From positions 1 to 59,004 of the IMG/VR virus record IMGVR_UViG_3300027909_000023: 59,004 nucleotides of DNA; one strand, given 5' to 3'. This stretch comes from a virus. The notes beneath the pieces were generated by a model, which worked only from the letters and a program-made list of their open reading frames with translations, ran no database searches and was not told where the DNA came from. Positions within the stretch are counted from its first letter, which is position 1. The number at the start of each line of letters is the position of its first letter. Shown here in pieces: positions 25,212-33,139 of the stretch. Made by a program: the position numbers and the translations under genes.

Positions 25212-28200
25212 TCACACGGCGCGCCCGAGGTCGGCCCAGTCGTCCTCGTCCTCGGTCTCGATCGGCTCCGCGATCGGCTCGGCGTGCCAGTCGCTGCTGT
25301 ACCCCGGCACCGCGACCTCTTCCATCTCCGCCCAGTTCTGCCCCGCCTTCGCCGCCACGCCGATCGCGACGCAGTCGCCCGCCTCCCGGTACCAGGTCTC
25401 GGGCAGCGGCTGTTCAATCACCGGCCGTTGCATCTCCATACAGACCGTCTCGAACACCCGGTCCCACTGCCGATCCGGGATCTCCAGCAGCAGCGAGTCG
25501 TGAATCGGGGCGCGCAGCGGCGTCTTCCCGTAATACGCATCGCCGATGTAGCTCGGACTCTCCGGCTCCGCCAGCAACCGGATCATCGCCTCCTTGAGCA
25601 CGCCGGTTGCAATGCTTTGCGGGTAGAAGGCCAGGACGCGCTTGCCGTCTTCGCCTAGACTGACTTTGAAATGCTGCCCGTTGATCTCGACGCACGGCGG
25701 CGGCTGCCCCTGGCGCTCGTACTTCGCGACCAGGCGGTAGTACTGCGTCTGGGTCAGACGCTTGTAGCTGTAGACGGACCAGAACCAGTGCTTATAGGCG
25801 AAGGGATGGTCGCCAGCGCCACCGAGATAATGCTGCCGGCTGGCGCGCAGCTGCGTCTGCCGCTGCCAGTCCGCGACGCCGGGAGCCATCCGCTCGAAGA
25901 TGCGCGCATACTTCTCGCCCACCGCATGGGTCGGAAACAGGTGCGGGAACTGCAGCGTCATCCCCGGTACCGTCAGGCCGTAGCTGCGCCCGTGGATGTA
26001 GCGCTTCGCCGGCTCGTAGATCTCGTGGTGGTCGTGCTTCACCCGCTTGAACAGCGTGGCGAGCGCCACGTCACTCTGGCTCGGGTCGTAGGGCTGCCCG
26101 AGGACATGCGTCACCAGGGCGGCGTGGACACCGAGCTTGGCGAGGCGGTAGTACTCCGCATCACGCGCACACCAGCCCGTCTCGACTGCCTCAATCGCGG
26201 CGAAGTCGACTTCGAGCAGCCGGCAGCCAGCCTCAGCGACGATGCATTTCCTGAACCCGGCGGCGAGGTTGCGCTGGCTGTCCTTGTCGGCGACCACATT
26301 GGTGATGTTCGGGTTCGTATAACTCAGCCGCATGGTTGACGGCTTGAAGGTCGGCGTCGGGTGCAGCCGATCCTCCGCGTCCAGTCTTCTCTCCGTCCCC
26401 TCGACATAGGTCCCTTTGACCTTGCCGATCGCGCGGTAATCGAGCAGCGCGCTGTAGAACGGATCCCGGGTCGTGCGCGCCAGCCGCTCTAGGGTTTCGC
26501 GGTTGGTGCTTTCTTCGCTCTGGCTCTTTTTCGCTCGGCCGGGGTGGTGCTTGCGGTGCTTGATGTAGGCGAGGACCTGGGGGACGCTGTCGGGGTTGAA
26601 GGGTTCCTGCCAGAACCAGCGGCTGACAGTCGCAACGACAAGATCAACGCCTCCACCTCCAGCCGCGTCTGCTGGAGCGAGGCAGCGATGTCGTCGAGCC
26701 ACTTCACGACCGCCACAACTGCGGCAGACGAGGATCTCCCGGAGGACGAGCTTCTCGACAATCCTGGCTTTGGCATACAGCTCCTGTTTGATCTCACTCG
26801 ACGGCTTGCCCTTTCTGAGCGTCCCTTTCCGGGTGAAGGCACTCGCCTTCACATGCAGGAGATCGGCCGCTGGCGGGCGGCGTAGCCCCTCCTTGGGGGT
26901 CAGGGGGGCGAGCGCCTCGGGAACGCATCCCTGGAGCGTCTCCAGCTTCTCGCGCGCCTTGTCGACCAGCTCCTGCTTGAACACCAGCAGTCCCGCCCGG
27001 TCGACCTTGACGCCCACCAGCTGCGCCGGCCGCAGGACCTCGGTCAGCAGCCGGTGCGTATGCCGCATCGCCACCTGATACATCCCCTGCTGCTGCAGGT
27101 CGGTCAGGATCCCGAACCCGACCCGGTGCGTCTGCAGTCCGTCGATCGCCCCGTATTTGGCTGGCTCTTCCGCGGCGAGGTGCTTCCAGGGACCATACCC
27201 GCTGTAGAACGGCGCGACGAACCCTAACCCTCGCGGCAGGTCGCTCTGCAGGAAGTGCCACAGCCACATCAAATCCACCACCCGCGTCGAGTCGATCTCT
27301 CTCATTAGCTCGGCGCGCACCTGCCGCACGAAGTCGTACTCGCGGTTCCACATCCAGATCTGCCCGGGCGACGCGTACAGTCTCTTCAGCTCATCGAGAT
27401 ACGGGCCGGCGTGCGGCACCGTCACGCCCTCATCGGGGTGACAACTCACGTTGTGCCGCAGCAGCTGGAAGCTGACGTCGTCGGCGCCGATCTCGCCCTC
27501 GTCCTGGCCGCCGGCCTTGTCCGGTGTCTCGACGTCACTGGAGATCGGGTAGGCGCCCGGGTCCTGACATCTCGCAGCGATCACCTGATCGACCCAGGCG
27601 CGGAACCACTCGACCGGCGGGTCGACGACCAGCGAGTAGTCGTCCGTCGGCCGCCCGTGGTCTCTCGCCTGCTCGGCCCGCTGCAGGTCCCACAGCACCG
27701 TGCCGATCAGATTCGTCGCGCCGCGCTGCAGGTAGCTCGGGTGGAAGGTCGGCACCACCCAGAAGCGATCGGTCGGGTCGCGCACGACGCTGCCGTGGAA
27801 GTCCTGGACGCGCACCTTCTTCTTGTGTTCGAGGTGCAGCACCCGCCTGAGCGCCGCCATCCCCATCGGCACCACGACCTGGTGGCCTTCATCGAGCGTG
27901 TCTTTCAGGTACGGGCAGTGCCCCATCGCCGAGTAGTACCAGGGCGCGCGTTCGTCGAACCAGTCGTTAGGCGGGTGGCAGCTGATCGTGTTGTGGATGC
28001 GGATCGCGTCGCGTCTCCAGCCGAGCAGATTCAGCAGCCGCGTCAGCATCCCGCCCGCGTCGCCCATGAACGGCCGGCCGGTGAGCGCCTCGACCTTGCC
28101 GAGCGACTCGCCGACCAGCAGCAGCCAGCTCTCGGGCGGACCATCCGCGGGCGCGAAGCCTTCGCCGCGCTCGTCGAGCACGCAGCCGCGACACCCAGGC

Positions 28201-28220
28201 GGATGACTAAGCTGCGCCAC
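25212..28220 (-). CDS. Uracil-DNA glycosylase / 3'-5' exonuclease / family A DNA polymerase fusion
   Basis: 1002 residues from GTG 28220, chosen because AAGGAGG is 6 bases upstream and the next residues are the UDG domain. Residues 1-190: family 4/5-type uracil-DNA glycosylase with four cysteines for a 4Fe-4S cluster (C10, C13, C81, C102), GESLG (37-41), TGRPFMG and the HPSY motif (160-163). Residues 225-370: DEDDy exonuclease with D229-V-E231, N292/D296 and Y356-x3-D360. Residues 380-960: family A polymerase with motif A around D672 (EVDFAAIEA), motif B K739-x3-H-G-x2-YG and motif C H907-D908-S909, where HDE is usual. A small Cys cluster (C499, C502, C513) is inserted between exo and palm. 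This is the phage replicative polymerase; the fused UDG could remove or sense uracil in template DNA. Confidence 0.9.
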   Translation of the reverse strand: MAQLSHPPGCRGCVLDERGEGFAPADGPPESWLLLVGESLGKVEALTGRPFMGDAGGMLTRLLNLLGWRRDAIRIHNTISCHPPNDWFDERAPWYYSAMGHCPYLKDTLDEGHQVVVPMGMAALRRVLHLEHKKKVRVQDFHGSVVRDPTDRFWVVPTFHPSYLQRGATNLIGTVLWDLQRAEQARDHGRPTDDYSLVVDPPVEWFRAWVDQVIAARCQDPGAYPISSDVETPDKAGGQDEGEIGADDVSFQLLRHNVSCHPDEGVTVPHAGPYLDELKRLYASPGQIWMWNREYDFVRQVRAELMREIDSTRVVDLMWLWHFLQSDLPRGLGFVAPFYSGYGPWKHLAAEEPAKYGAIDGLQTHRVGFGILTDLQQQGMYQVAMRHTHRLLTEVLRPAQLVGVKVDRAGLLVFKQELVDKAREKLETLQGCVPEALAPLTPKEGLRRPPAADLLHVKASAFTRKGTLRKGKPSSEIKQELYAKARIVEKLVLREILVCRSCGGREVARRHRCLAPADAAGGGGVDLVVATVSRWFWQEPFNPDSVPQVLAYIKHRKHHPGRAKKSQSEESTNRETLERLARTTRDPFYSALLDYRAIGKVKGTYVEGTERRLDAEDRLHPTPTFKPSTMRLSYTNPNITNVVADKDSQRNLAAGFRKCIVAEAGCRLLEVDFAAIEAVETGWCARDAEYYRLAKLGVHAALVTHVLGQPYDPSQSDVALATLFKRVKHDHHEIYEPAKRYIHGRSYGLTVPGMTLQFPHLFPTHAVGEKYARIFERMAPGVADWQRQTQLRASRQHYLGGAGDHPFAYKHWFWSVYSYKRLTQTQYYRLVAKYERQGQPPPCVEINGQHFKVSLGEDGKRVLAFYPQSIATGVLKEAMIRLLAEPESPSYIGDAYYGKTPLRAPIHDSLLLEIPDRQWDRVFETVCMEMQRPVIEQPLPETWYREAGDCVAIGVAAKAGQNWAEMEEVAVPGYSSDWHAEPIAEPIETEDEDDWADLGRAV

Positions 28221-28416
28221 GCGCTTCCTCCTTGGTCGGCTTGCGCTGGTACAGGTAGCTCGCCCCGCAGCCCTGGCACTCGGCAAACTCGGTGACGACG
28301 CGAGCGATCGTGTCGTAGAGCGCGCCGTGGCGGCGCCACGTCGTGCCTTGGCACACGCCGCAGGTCATGCGCGCCAGCTTGCCCGCGGCATCACAGGCGT
28401 CTCCAGTACCCTTCAT
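28207..28416 (-). CDS. Small zinc-ribbon protein
   Basis: 69 residues with two CxxC pairs (CGVC around residue 19 and CQGC around 47) separated by about 25 residues, the spacing of a zinc ribbon. A basic tail follows. The gene overlaps the polymerase start by 14 bases and the upstream gene by 26 bases, so it is co-translated with the polymerase. Possibly a DNA- or RNA-binding accessory; no enzymatic motif. Confidence 0.7.
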   Translation of the reverse strand: MKGTGDACDAAGKLARMTCGVCQGTTWRRHGALYDTIARVVTEFAECQGCGASYLYQRKPTKEEARGAA

Positions 28417-28687
28417 ACCGCCGCCTCCCCTTCTGCCGCGCCGCTTCGATATTCGCGATCGCCTTCTTCTGCCCCTCGGTCACGCGCTGGGTCCGCTCGA
28501 CCGTCAACGCAATATCCCGCAGCGTCGGCTCGGCCCAGTTGTAGCGCCCGGTGTTGAGCAGGTCCTCGATGTCCTGTGTGAAGCGATACCACTCGGTCGC
28601 GCGCGGGTCGCGCGGGTCCGGTGCGTCGCGCGGCGCTGCATCAAGCGGCGCGTCGCTGACGTTCAACTCGTCTGGTCGCTTGCCCAT
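28391..28687 (-). CDS. Hypothetical charged helical protein
   Basis: 98 residues beginning MGKRPDELNVSDAPLD. The C-terminal two thirds are helical and strongly conserved-looking (WYRFTQDIEDLLNTGRYN, then LTVERTQRVTEGQKKAIANI), ending in a basic cluster. Several phages carry a small protein of this type near replication genes, but I know no function. It overlaps the glycosyltransferase end by 25 bases and the zinc-ribbon start by 26, so belongs to the polymerase operon. Confidence 0.65.
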   Translation of the reverse strand: MGKRPDELNVSDAPLDAAPRDAPDPRDPRATEWYRFTQDIEDLLNTGRYNWAEPTLRDIALTVERTQRVTEGQKKAIANIEAARQKGRRRYEGYWRRL

Positions 28688-29448
28688 GTCGCCTCCTGCA
28701 GCTCGGGCGTCGTCACGCCCTCGACCGGCTCGCCGTCGAACATCACGCGGTAGCGCTCCGCGTTCACCGGCCCGCCCCACTTGCGCGCGTAATAGGTCCG
28801 CGCATACGCCGCGGTCTGCCGCTCGATCCGCTCGCGCGTCGCCGCGTCGACACTCTTCAACGTGGTCGCGCCGTAGTGCAGGAACGGCACGTTGATGCTG
28901 TAGATCCGTCGTCCCTCCCCGGCGAGCATCAGCCGGCGGTGGTAGTCGAGGTCCTCGCAGTGCGCCGGCACGAAGTTCACGTCGAAGCGGAAGCGCTGGT
29001 GGCACGCCTGGCTGACGAGGAAGCAGCTGAAGTCGGGGCCGCCCTTGCCGTTGCCCCCCTCGGTGAGCGCGAGCTGTCCCGGCGCGAACTGCTGCTTGCT
29101 CACACCGACGGCGGTGACAAACAGCGCGTTGGCGATCTGCAGCTCGTCGAGGAGCAGCGACAGTGTGTTGGGCGCCAGCCGCACGTCGTTGTTCACCACC
29201 AGCGCCTGGTGCGCGCCCGCGGCCCAGCAGAAGTCGAGCGCCCGGTTCCACGTCCACGCCAAACTCGGCAGCGGCGGCTGGTGGCTCCACACGAGCACGC
29301 GCGGGTGCTCCTCACTGATGCGCTCCAGGCGCCTTCTGAAGTCGGTGTCGACGCCCTGGTTGACCACCAGCAGGCGGCAGGGCAGGGTCTGCGCGAGGAC
29401 GTCGGCGATCGCTGCTTCGGTGTAGGGCGGATGGGCCAGCACCGGCAT
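28663..29448 (-). CDS. Family 2-type glycosyltransferase
   Basis: About 261 residues from ATG 29448; the open frame extends to GTG 29529, but that codon lies inside the attachment-site repeats and would add an unlikely N-terminus. GT-A fold features: a first strand (MPVLAHPP), the N-Q-G turn near residue 30, the metal-binding region VVNNDVRL around residues 84-91 and CEDLDYHRRL around 157, which matches the E-D-x-D/E acceptor-binding motif of GT2 enzymes. It would transfer a sugar from a nucleotide donor. Start is uncertain because no strong ribosome binding site is seen. Part of the phage's large glycan cassette although separated from it by the integrase region. Confidence 0.8.
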   Translation of the reverse strand: MPVLAHPPYTEAAIADVLAQTLPCRLLVVNQGVDTDFRRRLERISEEHPRVLVWSHQPPLPSLAWTWNRALDFCWAAGAHQALVVNNDVRLAPNTLSLLLDELQIANALFVTAVGVSKQQFAPGQLALTEGGNGKGGPDFSCFLVSQACHQRFRFDVNFVPAHCEDLDYHRRLMLAGEGRRIYSINVPFLHYGATTLKSVDAATRERIERQTAAYARTYYARKWGGPVNAERYRVMFDGEPVEGVTTPELQEATWASDQTS

Positions 29449-29518
29449 CACCGCCCACGGGTCAGCAGGCCGTGTCAATCCTCCGAACGGACGAAAATCG
29501 GTCGTTTCATGTACCGTT

Positions 29519-29544
29519 TTTTGATCCACTTTTGATCCACTTGG
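29519..29544. repeat. 26-bp direct repeat, copy 1 (integrase arm-site candidate)
   Basis: Two tandem copies of TTTTGATCCAC followed by TTGG. An identical 26-bp copy lies at 29710-29735. Tandem 10-11-bp direct repeats near an integrase gene are typical of arm-type binding sites of lambda-type integrases. A second tandem pair, GGGTACGGTC twice, is at 29556-29575. Confidence 0.75.
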
Positions 29545-29555
29545 TGAGAAACGTG

Positions 29556-29575
29556 GGGTACGGTCGGGTACGGTC
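29556..29575. repeat. Tandem GGGTACGGTC repeat
   Basis: Two perfect abutting copies of a 10-bp unit (29556-29565, 29566-29575) inside the non-coding attachment region, 12 bases after the first 26-bp repeat. Could be another protein-binding site in the attP region, for example for excisionase. Confidence 0.55.
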
Positions 29576-29709
29576 AGGTCGTAATTTGTTAGGAAAATCG
29601 AGGGTGCGGGTGGAAGCGGGTCGCTTCTCGGGGCTTTTCGGGCGGAAAATTGGGACTGAAAATCCCTGTTCTCGTGCGAAATTGCTAAGGATTTCGGTCA
29701 TCGGCCTAC

Positions 29710-29735
29710 TTTTGATCCACTTTTGATCCACTTGG
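29710..29735. repeat. 26-bp direct repeat, copy 2 (integrase arm-site candidate)
   Basis: Perfect copy of the repeat at 29519-29544, 10 bases upstream of the tRNA-Phe gene. The 29449-29745 stretch holds no gene; apart from these repeats it is an unusually AT-rich segment, as expected for an attachment site. Confidence 0.75.
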
Positions 29736-29745
29736 AGACCGGTTT

Positions 29746-29821
29746 GGCGAGGTAGCTCAGTCGGTAGAGCACTGCACTGAAAATGCAGGTGTCGCCAGTT
29801 CGATTCTGGCCCTCGCCACCA
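29746..29821 (+). tRNA. tRNA-Phe (GAA)
   Basis: A 76-nt tRNA with perfect acceptor (GGCGAGG/CCTCGCC), D, anticodon and T stems. The seven-base anticodon loop CTGAAAA gives GAA, phenylalanine. The discriminator is A and CCA is encoded at 29819-29821. The integrase stop codon follows directly at 29822, with the integrase convergent to the tRNA. This is the classic arrangement of an integration site in a tRNA 3' end, so the tRNA probably serves as (or is derived from) the attachment site. Confidence 0.95.
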
Positions 29822-31027
29822 TCACGCCGTCTTCTGCGCCCGCTCGTTCTCACGCGACCAGACCTTCTCCCGCAGCTCCTGCGTCGCCAGCCGCAGCTCC
29901 TCGTGCTTGTAGCGCCCGTGCGTATCGGCCTGCGAGGTGTGCCCCTGCAGGAACTTCGCGGTCGCGTCCGACACGCCGCACAGTCCCCACCACGTCGCCG
30001 CCTCGTGCCGGAAGTCGTGCGGGCGCAGGTTCGCGGCCTTGTACGCCTCGCGAGTCTCCGCGGTGAAGTACTTGCCGCGCCCGAGGTACTCGCACGGGAT
30101 ACCGTGGACGAGGCAGACCGCCTGGACCCAGAGCTTGAAGACCTTCCGCAGCGTGACCACGTAGGCCGCAGCGCCAGCGAACCGGCGGCGTTTGAGGATC
30201 TCCGCCACGCGCCCGACTGGATTGAACGGCACCACGCGGAACTCGCCGCGCTTGGTGCGTCGGAGGGTGACGGTGCAGGCGTGCCAGTCGACGTCCTGGT
30301 TCTTCAGGTTGAGTAGCTCGCCCGCCCGCGCCCCGAAGTCGATCCCAAGGATGATGTAGTCGGCGAGCGCCGGCCCTGCCTTCCGGTGCTTCGCGGTGGC
30401 GAGCGGCCCGTAGCACATCTCCAACAGCCACGCCTCGCTGTTCGGGTCGCAGCGCTCGGTGCGTCTGTTCTCGGCCTTGATGTCGATCTTGAACTGGTAG
30501 CGACCGAACGGATTGAAGGTGACGAGAGCGGGACGCTGGTTCAACCCCCACAGCAGCGCCGGACGGACGACGGCGGCGAGGACGCGGTTCGGCGTGGCGA
30601 TCTGGAAGCCGGCGTCGGTCATCCGCGTGACGTAGTCGCGGAAGGTCTCGGCGTTCTCCCACTTCGACAACGGCAGCGCGCCGAACGCCTGCTGCGCGGC
30701 GCGCTCCTTTGACAAGTCGGCTGCTGATTGCTTGCGCGTCTTGGTCGCGATCCAGCGGTTGATCAAGTCGTAGCCGTGCAGCTCGACGACCGGCGCTGGC
30801 GCTTCTACCTTCGGTGTCGGCATCGGCTTCCCCCGTACCAACCAGTCCTCGACGCGGCGCTTCAGCATCATCGTATCGGTCTTCGTCGTCGGGATCGGCT
30901 GGTGCGGTTCGAGCAGGAACGCGAACTTCTTCACCGAGCCGAAACCTGAGGTTCGATCGCCCTCGTGCTGTGCGCGGATCCACCAGGTCTTGCCCCGCAT
31001 CGCGACGCCATCCTTCCACTTCGCCAT
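29822..31027 (-). CDS. int: Tyrosine recombinase (phage integrase)
   Basis: 401 residues. Catalytic residues of the tyrosine recombinase family are all visible: R234 in GARAGELL, K259 in RTKRGEFR, H337-x2-R340 in HDFRHE, H363 in LQGHTS and nucleophile Y373 in HGRYKH. Residues 85-170 form the SAM-like core-binding domain. The N-terminal 65 residues (KDGVAMRGKTWWIRA) look like an AP2-type arm-binding domain. It inserts and excises the phage at a tRNA-Phe. The gene abuts the tRNA and follows an excisionase-like gene without a gap. Confidence 0.93.
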   Translation of the reverse strand: MAKWKDGVAMRGKTWWIRAQHEGDRTSGFGSVKKFAFLLEPHQPIPTTKTDTMMLKRRVEDWLVRGKPMPTPKVEAPAPVVELHGYDLINRWIATKTRKQSAADLSKERAAQQAFGALPLSKWENAETFRDYVTRMTDAGFQIATPNRVLAAVVRPALLWGLNQRPALVTFNPFGRYQFKIDIKAENRRTERCDPNSEAWLLEMCYGPLATAKHRKAGPALADYIILGIDFGARAGELLNLKNQDVDWHACTVTLRRTKRGEFRVVPFNPVGRVAEILKRRRFAGAAAYVVTLRKVFKLWVQAVCLVHGIPCEYLGRGKYFTAETREAYKAANLRPHDFRHEAATWWGLCGVSDATAKFLQGHTSQADTHGRYKHEELRLATQELREKVWSRENERAQKTA

Positions 31028-31246
31028 CTACCGTCCCTGCTTTCGTTTGATGAGTGCGTCGATCCACTCGGGTTTGAAGCGCAGCGTCTTCGGCCCAATC
31101 TTCACGTACTCCAGATCACCGCGGGCGCACAGCTTGCGTACCGCACGCGGCTCGATCTGCAGCTGCTCGGCAACCTGTTCGAGCGTGAGCATCTTAGTCG
31201 GGTCAGCCGCAGCAGGTAGCATATGCATCATATCACTGCTTCTCAC
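31028..31246 (-). CDS. Excisionase-like MerR/HTH_17 protein
   Basis: 72 residues from GTG 31246, with GGGAGG 5 bases upstream; several internal ATGs are possible. The core (MLTLEQVAEQLQIEPRAVRK, then LEYVKIGPKTLRFKPEWIDAL) is a winged helix of the excisionase/HTH_17 type: T-x-E-x-A-x2-L-x-I helix-turn-helix and a K-I-G-x2-x-R-F wing. It sits directly before the integrase in the same operon, as expected for a recombination directionality factor or DNA-binding regulator. A GCATATGC palindrome lies in its first codons (31219-31226). Confidence 0.75.
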   Translation of the reverse strand: MRSSDMMHMLPAAADPTKMLTLEQVAEQLQIEPRAVRKLCARGDLEYVKIGPKTLRFKPEWIDALIKRKQGR

Positions 31247-31353
31247 TACCGCCTCCCGCTACGAAACCGCCACCACTGAATCACCAGCACCGCCAGCACC
31301 CCGACCACCAGCGCCGCCAGCAAATTCCCCCCGATCTCAAGCGTGAGCTGCAT
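31246..31353 (-). CDS. Tiny single-pass membrane protein
   Basis: 35 residues: MQLTLEIGGNLLAAL followed by a continuous hydrophobic helix through VLVIQWW and a basic end RFRSGRR. AGGAG lies about 9 bases upstream of the ATG at 31353. The stop overlaps the GTG of the excisionase-like gene (TAGTG) and the start overlaps the end of the methyltransferase gene, so it fits the tight operon. Topology: N-out, basic C-terminus in the cytoplasm. Function unknown. Confidence 0.6.
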   Translation of the reverse strand: MQLTLEIGGNLLAALVVGVLAVLVIQWWRFRSGRR

Positions 31354-32584
31354 GGATGGTGCTCCTGGCGGTGACGATGTCGACGCTCGGCAGCGGGAAG
31401 ATCAGCGTGCCGCGCTCCTGGTGCAGGAACTTGGCCTCGCGCGCAATCACCGCGTCGCGGAACTGCCAGATGCCGACCAGCAGCGCATCGGGCGGGTCCA
31501 TCCGCCCCGTCTCCTCGCTGACGATCGGGATGTTGGTGGCGACGGTGCGCCGCCCGATCTTCTCGGGGCTGCGCTCCCACGCCTGCCGCAGCCAGTTGCG
31601 GTTCAGTTCACAGACCTGCAAGAGCGTGTTCGCCTTGGTGCTCGCGCCGTAGAGGTCGATCGTCTGGCCGAGGCCGCGGCGCACATCGAGCGTCGCGCGG
31701 ATCTGCTGCCGCACCTGCCGGACATTCCAGGCGAAGCGCTCCAGCGTCGACCACTCCTGGCACCAGGCCTCCTCCGCCAGGGTCTGGGCGACGTGCGGGC
31801 TGACCGGATGGCCCGGGTGCTGGACGTAGATCCGGTAGCTGCCCCCGTTGATCTGGCGCAACTCGACATCCGTCACCACCAGCCCGAAGCGTTCGACCAG
31901 GTGCTTGAAGGTGTGCAGCGAGTAATACGCCAGGTGCTCGTGACAGACGTTGTCGAAGGCGCGGGCGCGGAGCATTCCGGCAAGATCCTGCATCTGGACG
32001 ATCCAGACGCCGTTCGGGTGCAGCAGCGCCTGCACGGCGGTGAGGAAGGTCGCCAGATCATTCACCGCGTAGAACATCGCGATCGAGGTGATCACGTTGA
32101 CCTTGTGCTCGAACTGCCGCACCACCGAGTACTGGTCGGGGAAGTAGCTGGCGATGACCATGTCGGCGTGCGGCTGCAGACGCGCCTGCAGGTTCTTGGC
32201 CGGCTCGAACGCCACCCGCAGCGGCTTCGGCAGGGCCAGCCGCTCGTCGGCGTAGCGCGCCAGCAGCGTGCCGTCGTTCGCGCCCAGGTCGAAGACGACA
32301 TACTCCTCGGTCGCCGGCACCCGTCGGCGTGCGGCATCGACGACATCGTGCAGCTCCGCCTTCATCACCTCGTTGATCCCCGACTGATACCAGTAGCGCT
32401 CGAACAGCAGCTCGCGCGGCGTGGTGTCCTGCAGCTGCACCAGCCCGCACTCGACACACGCGGCGAGCACCAGCGGCACCCGCGGCCGGCGGTCCTCCTC
32501 CGGTTCGAGATACCCCGACAGCTGGATGCTTCCCAGGTCGAGAAACGAATCGAGGCTCCCGCGGCAGCTCCTGCACTGCATCAT
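31337..32584 (-). CDS. Sugar C-methyltransferase-like protein
   Basis: 415 residues. The N-terminal zinc site uses C4, C7, C43 and C46. A class I SAM-binding domain follows with VFDLGANDGTLL (residues 97-108). The C-terminal Rossmann-like part carries YGASTKANTLL and a T-N-I-P-I-V-S stretch. This three-part order is that of NDP-hexose C-methyltransferases such as TylC3/NovU-type enzymes, which add methyl to the C3 of keto-deoxysugars. The CHEHL motif (NVCHEHLAYYS) of that family is also present. Such an enzyme is rare in phages and implies an unusual branched sugar as target. It lies in the glycan operon upstream of two more methyltransferases. Confidence 0.85.
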   Translation of the reverse strand: MMQCRSCRGSLDSFLDLGSIQLSGYLEPEEDRRPRVPLVLAACVECGLVQLQDTTPRELLFERYWYQSGINEVMKAELHDVVDAARRRVPATEEYVVFDLGANDGTLLARYADERLALPKPLRVAFEPAKNLQARLQPHADMVIASYFPDQYSVVRQFEHKVNVITSIAMFYAVNDLATFLTAVQALLHPNGVWIVQMQDLAGMLRARAFDNVCHEHLAYYSLHTFKHLVERFGLVVTDVELRQINGGSYRIYVQHPGHPVSPHVAQTLAEEAWCQEWSTLERFAWNVRQVRQQIRATLDVRRGLGQTIDLYGASTKANTLLQVCELNRNWLRQAWERSPEKIGRRTVATNIPIVSEETGRMDPPDALLVGIWQFRDAVIAREAKFLHQERGTLIFPLPSVDIVTARSTIHAAHA

Positions 32585-33139
32585 CTATCTCCTTGTCAGC
32601 ACCAGGCTCGCCAGTGAATGGTCGTCGAGCAGGTTGCCGTGATAGGTCCAGTCGACACCGCCGAAGGTCTGGAAGCCGGCGCGCTTGGCGTCGACGATCA
32701 GCTTGCGCCAGTTGCGCTCGTCGTAGATCCGCATCCGATGCTGATGCCCCGCCGCGGTGTCTTCTCCCTCGGCATCCCAGAAGGCAAAGGTCAGGAACAG
32801 CAGCCCGTGCTGCCGCAGGACGAGCGCGGCGCGCGACAGGAACTTGACCGGCGCTTCCGTCCGATCGAGCACGCACAGTCCCCAGATCGCCGGCAGCCCG
32901 CGGTGGATGCCGTTGGTCGGCTGCTCGTAATACTCGTAGACCGCCGCCGGCCCCGGGGCGATGAAGCCGATGTCGCTGTAGTTCACCACCAGCGACGAGG
33001 CGCGCGTGCGAATGTGATACTCGCTCTCCCACAGCGCCCAGGCCTCCTCCGCCAGGCTCTGCTGCCAGTCGGCGACCGTGATGCAGCCGGGGAAGTCCCG
33101 GAGATTACAGGTCCGCGACAGCGCGGTCACCACACTCAC
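32585..33139 (-). CDS. Methyltransferase-like protein (degenerate SAM motif)
   Basis: 184 residues from GTG 33139, which overlaps the preceding stop as GTGA and has GGAG 8 bases upstream. The C-terminal half aligns by eye with the next gene upstream: both end TFGGVDWTYHG / AFGGVDPTFHG, then a D-x-x-(L/F)ASLV stretch. LCVLDRTEAPVKFLSRAALV and GLLFLTFAFWD match the later strands of a class I methyltransferase. The glycine-rich SAM motif I is not evident (SDIGFIAPGP is the nearest), so activity is uncertain. Probably a diverged tandem paralog of the 33136-33774 gene. Confidence 0.65.
   Translation of the reverse strand: MSVVTALSRTCNLRDFPGCITVADWQQSLAEEAWALWESEYHIRTRASSLVVNYSDIGFIAPGPAAVYEYYEQPTNGIHRGLPAIWGLCVLDRTEAPVKFLSRAALVLRQHGLLFLTFAFWDAEGEDTAAGHQHRMRIYDERNWRKLIVDAKRAGFQTFGGVDWTYHGNLLDDHSLASLVLTRR

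Noticed and set aside
31343-32617. 424-codon + strand frame opposite the C-methyltransferase
   Set aside because: Shadow; the - strand protein carries all family motifs.
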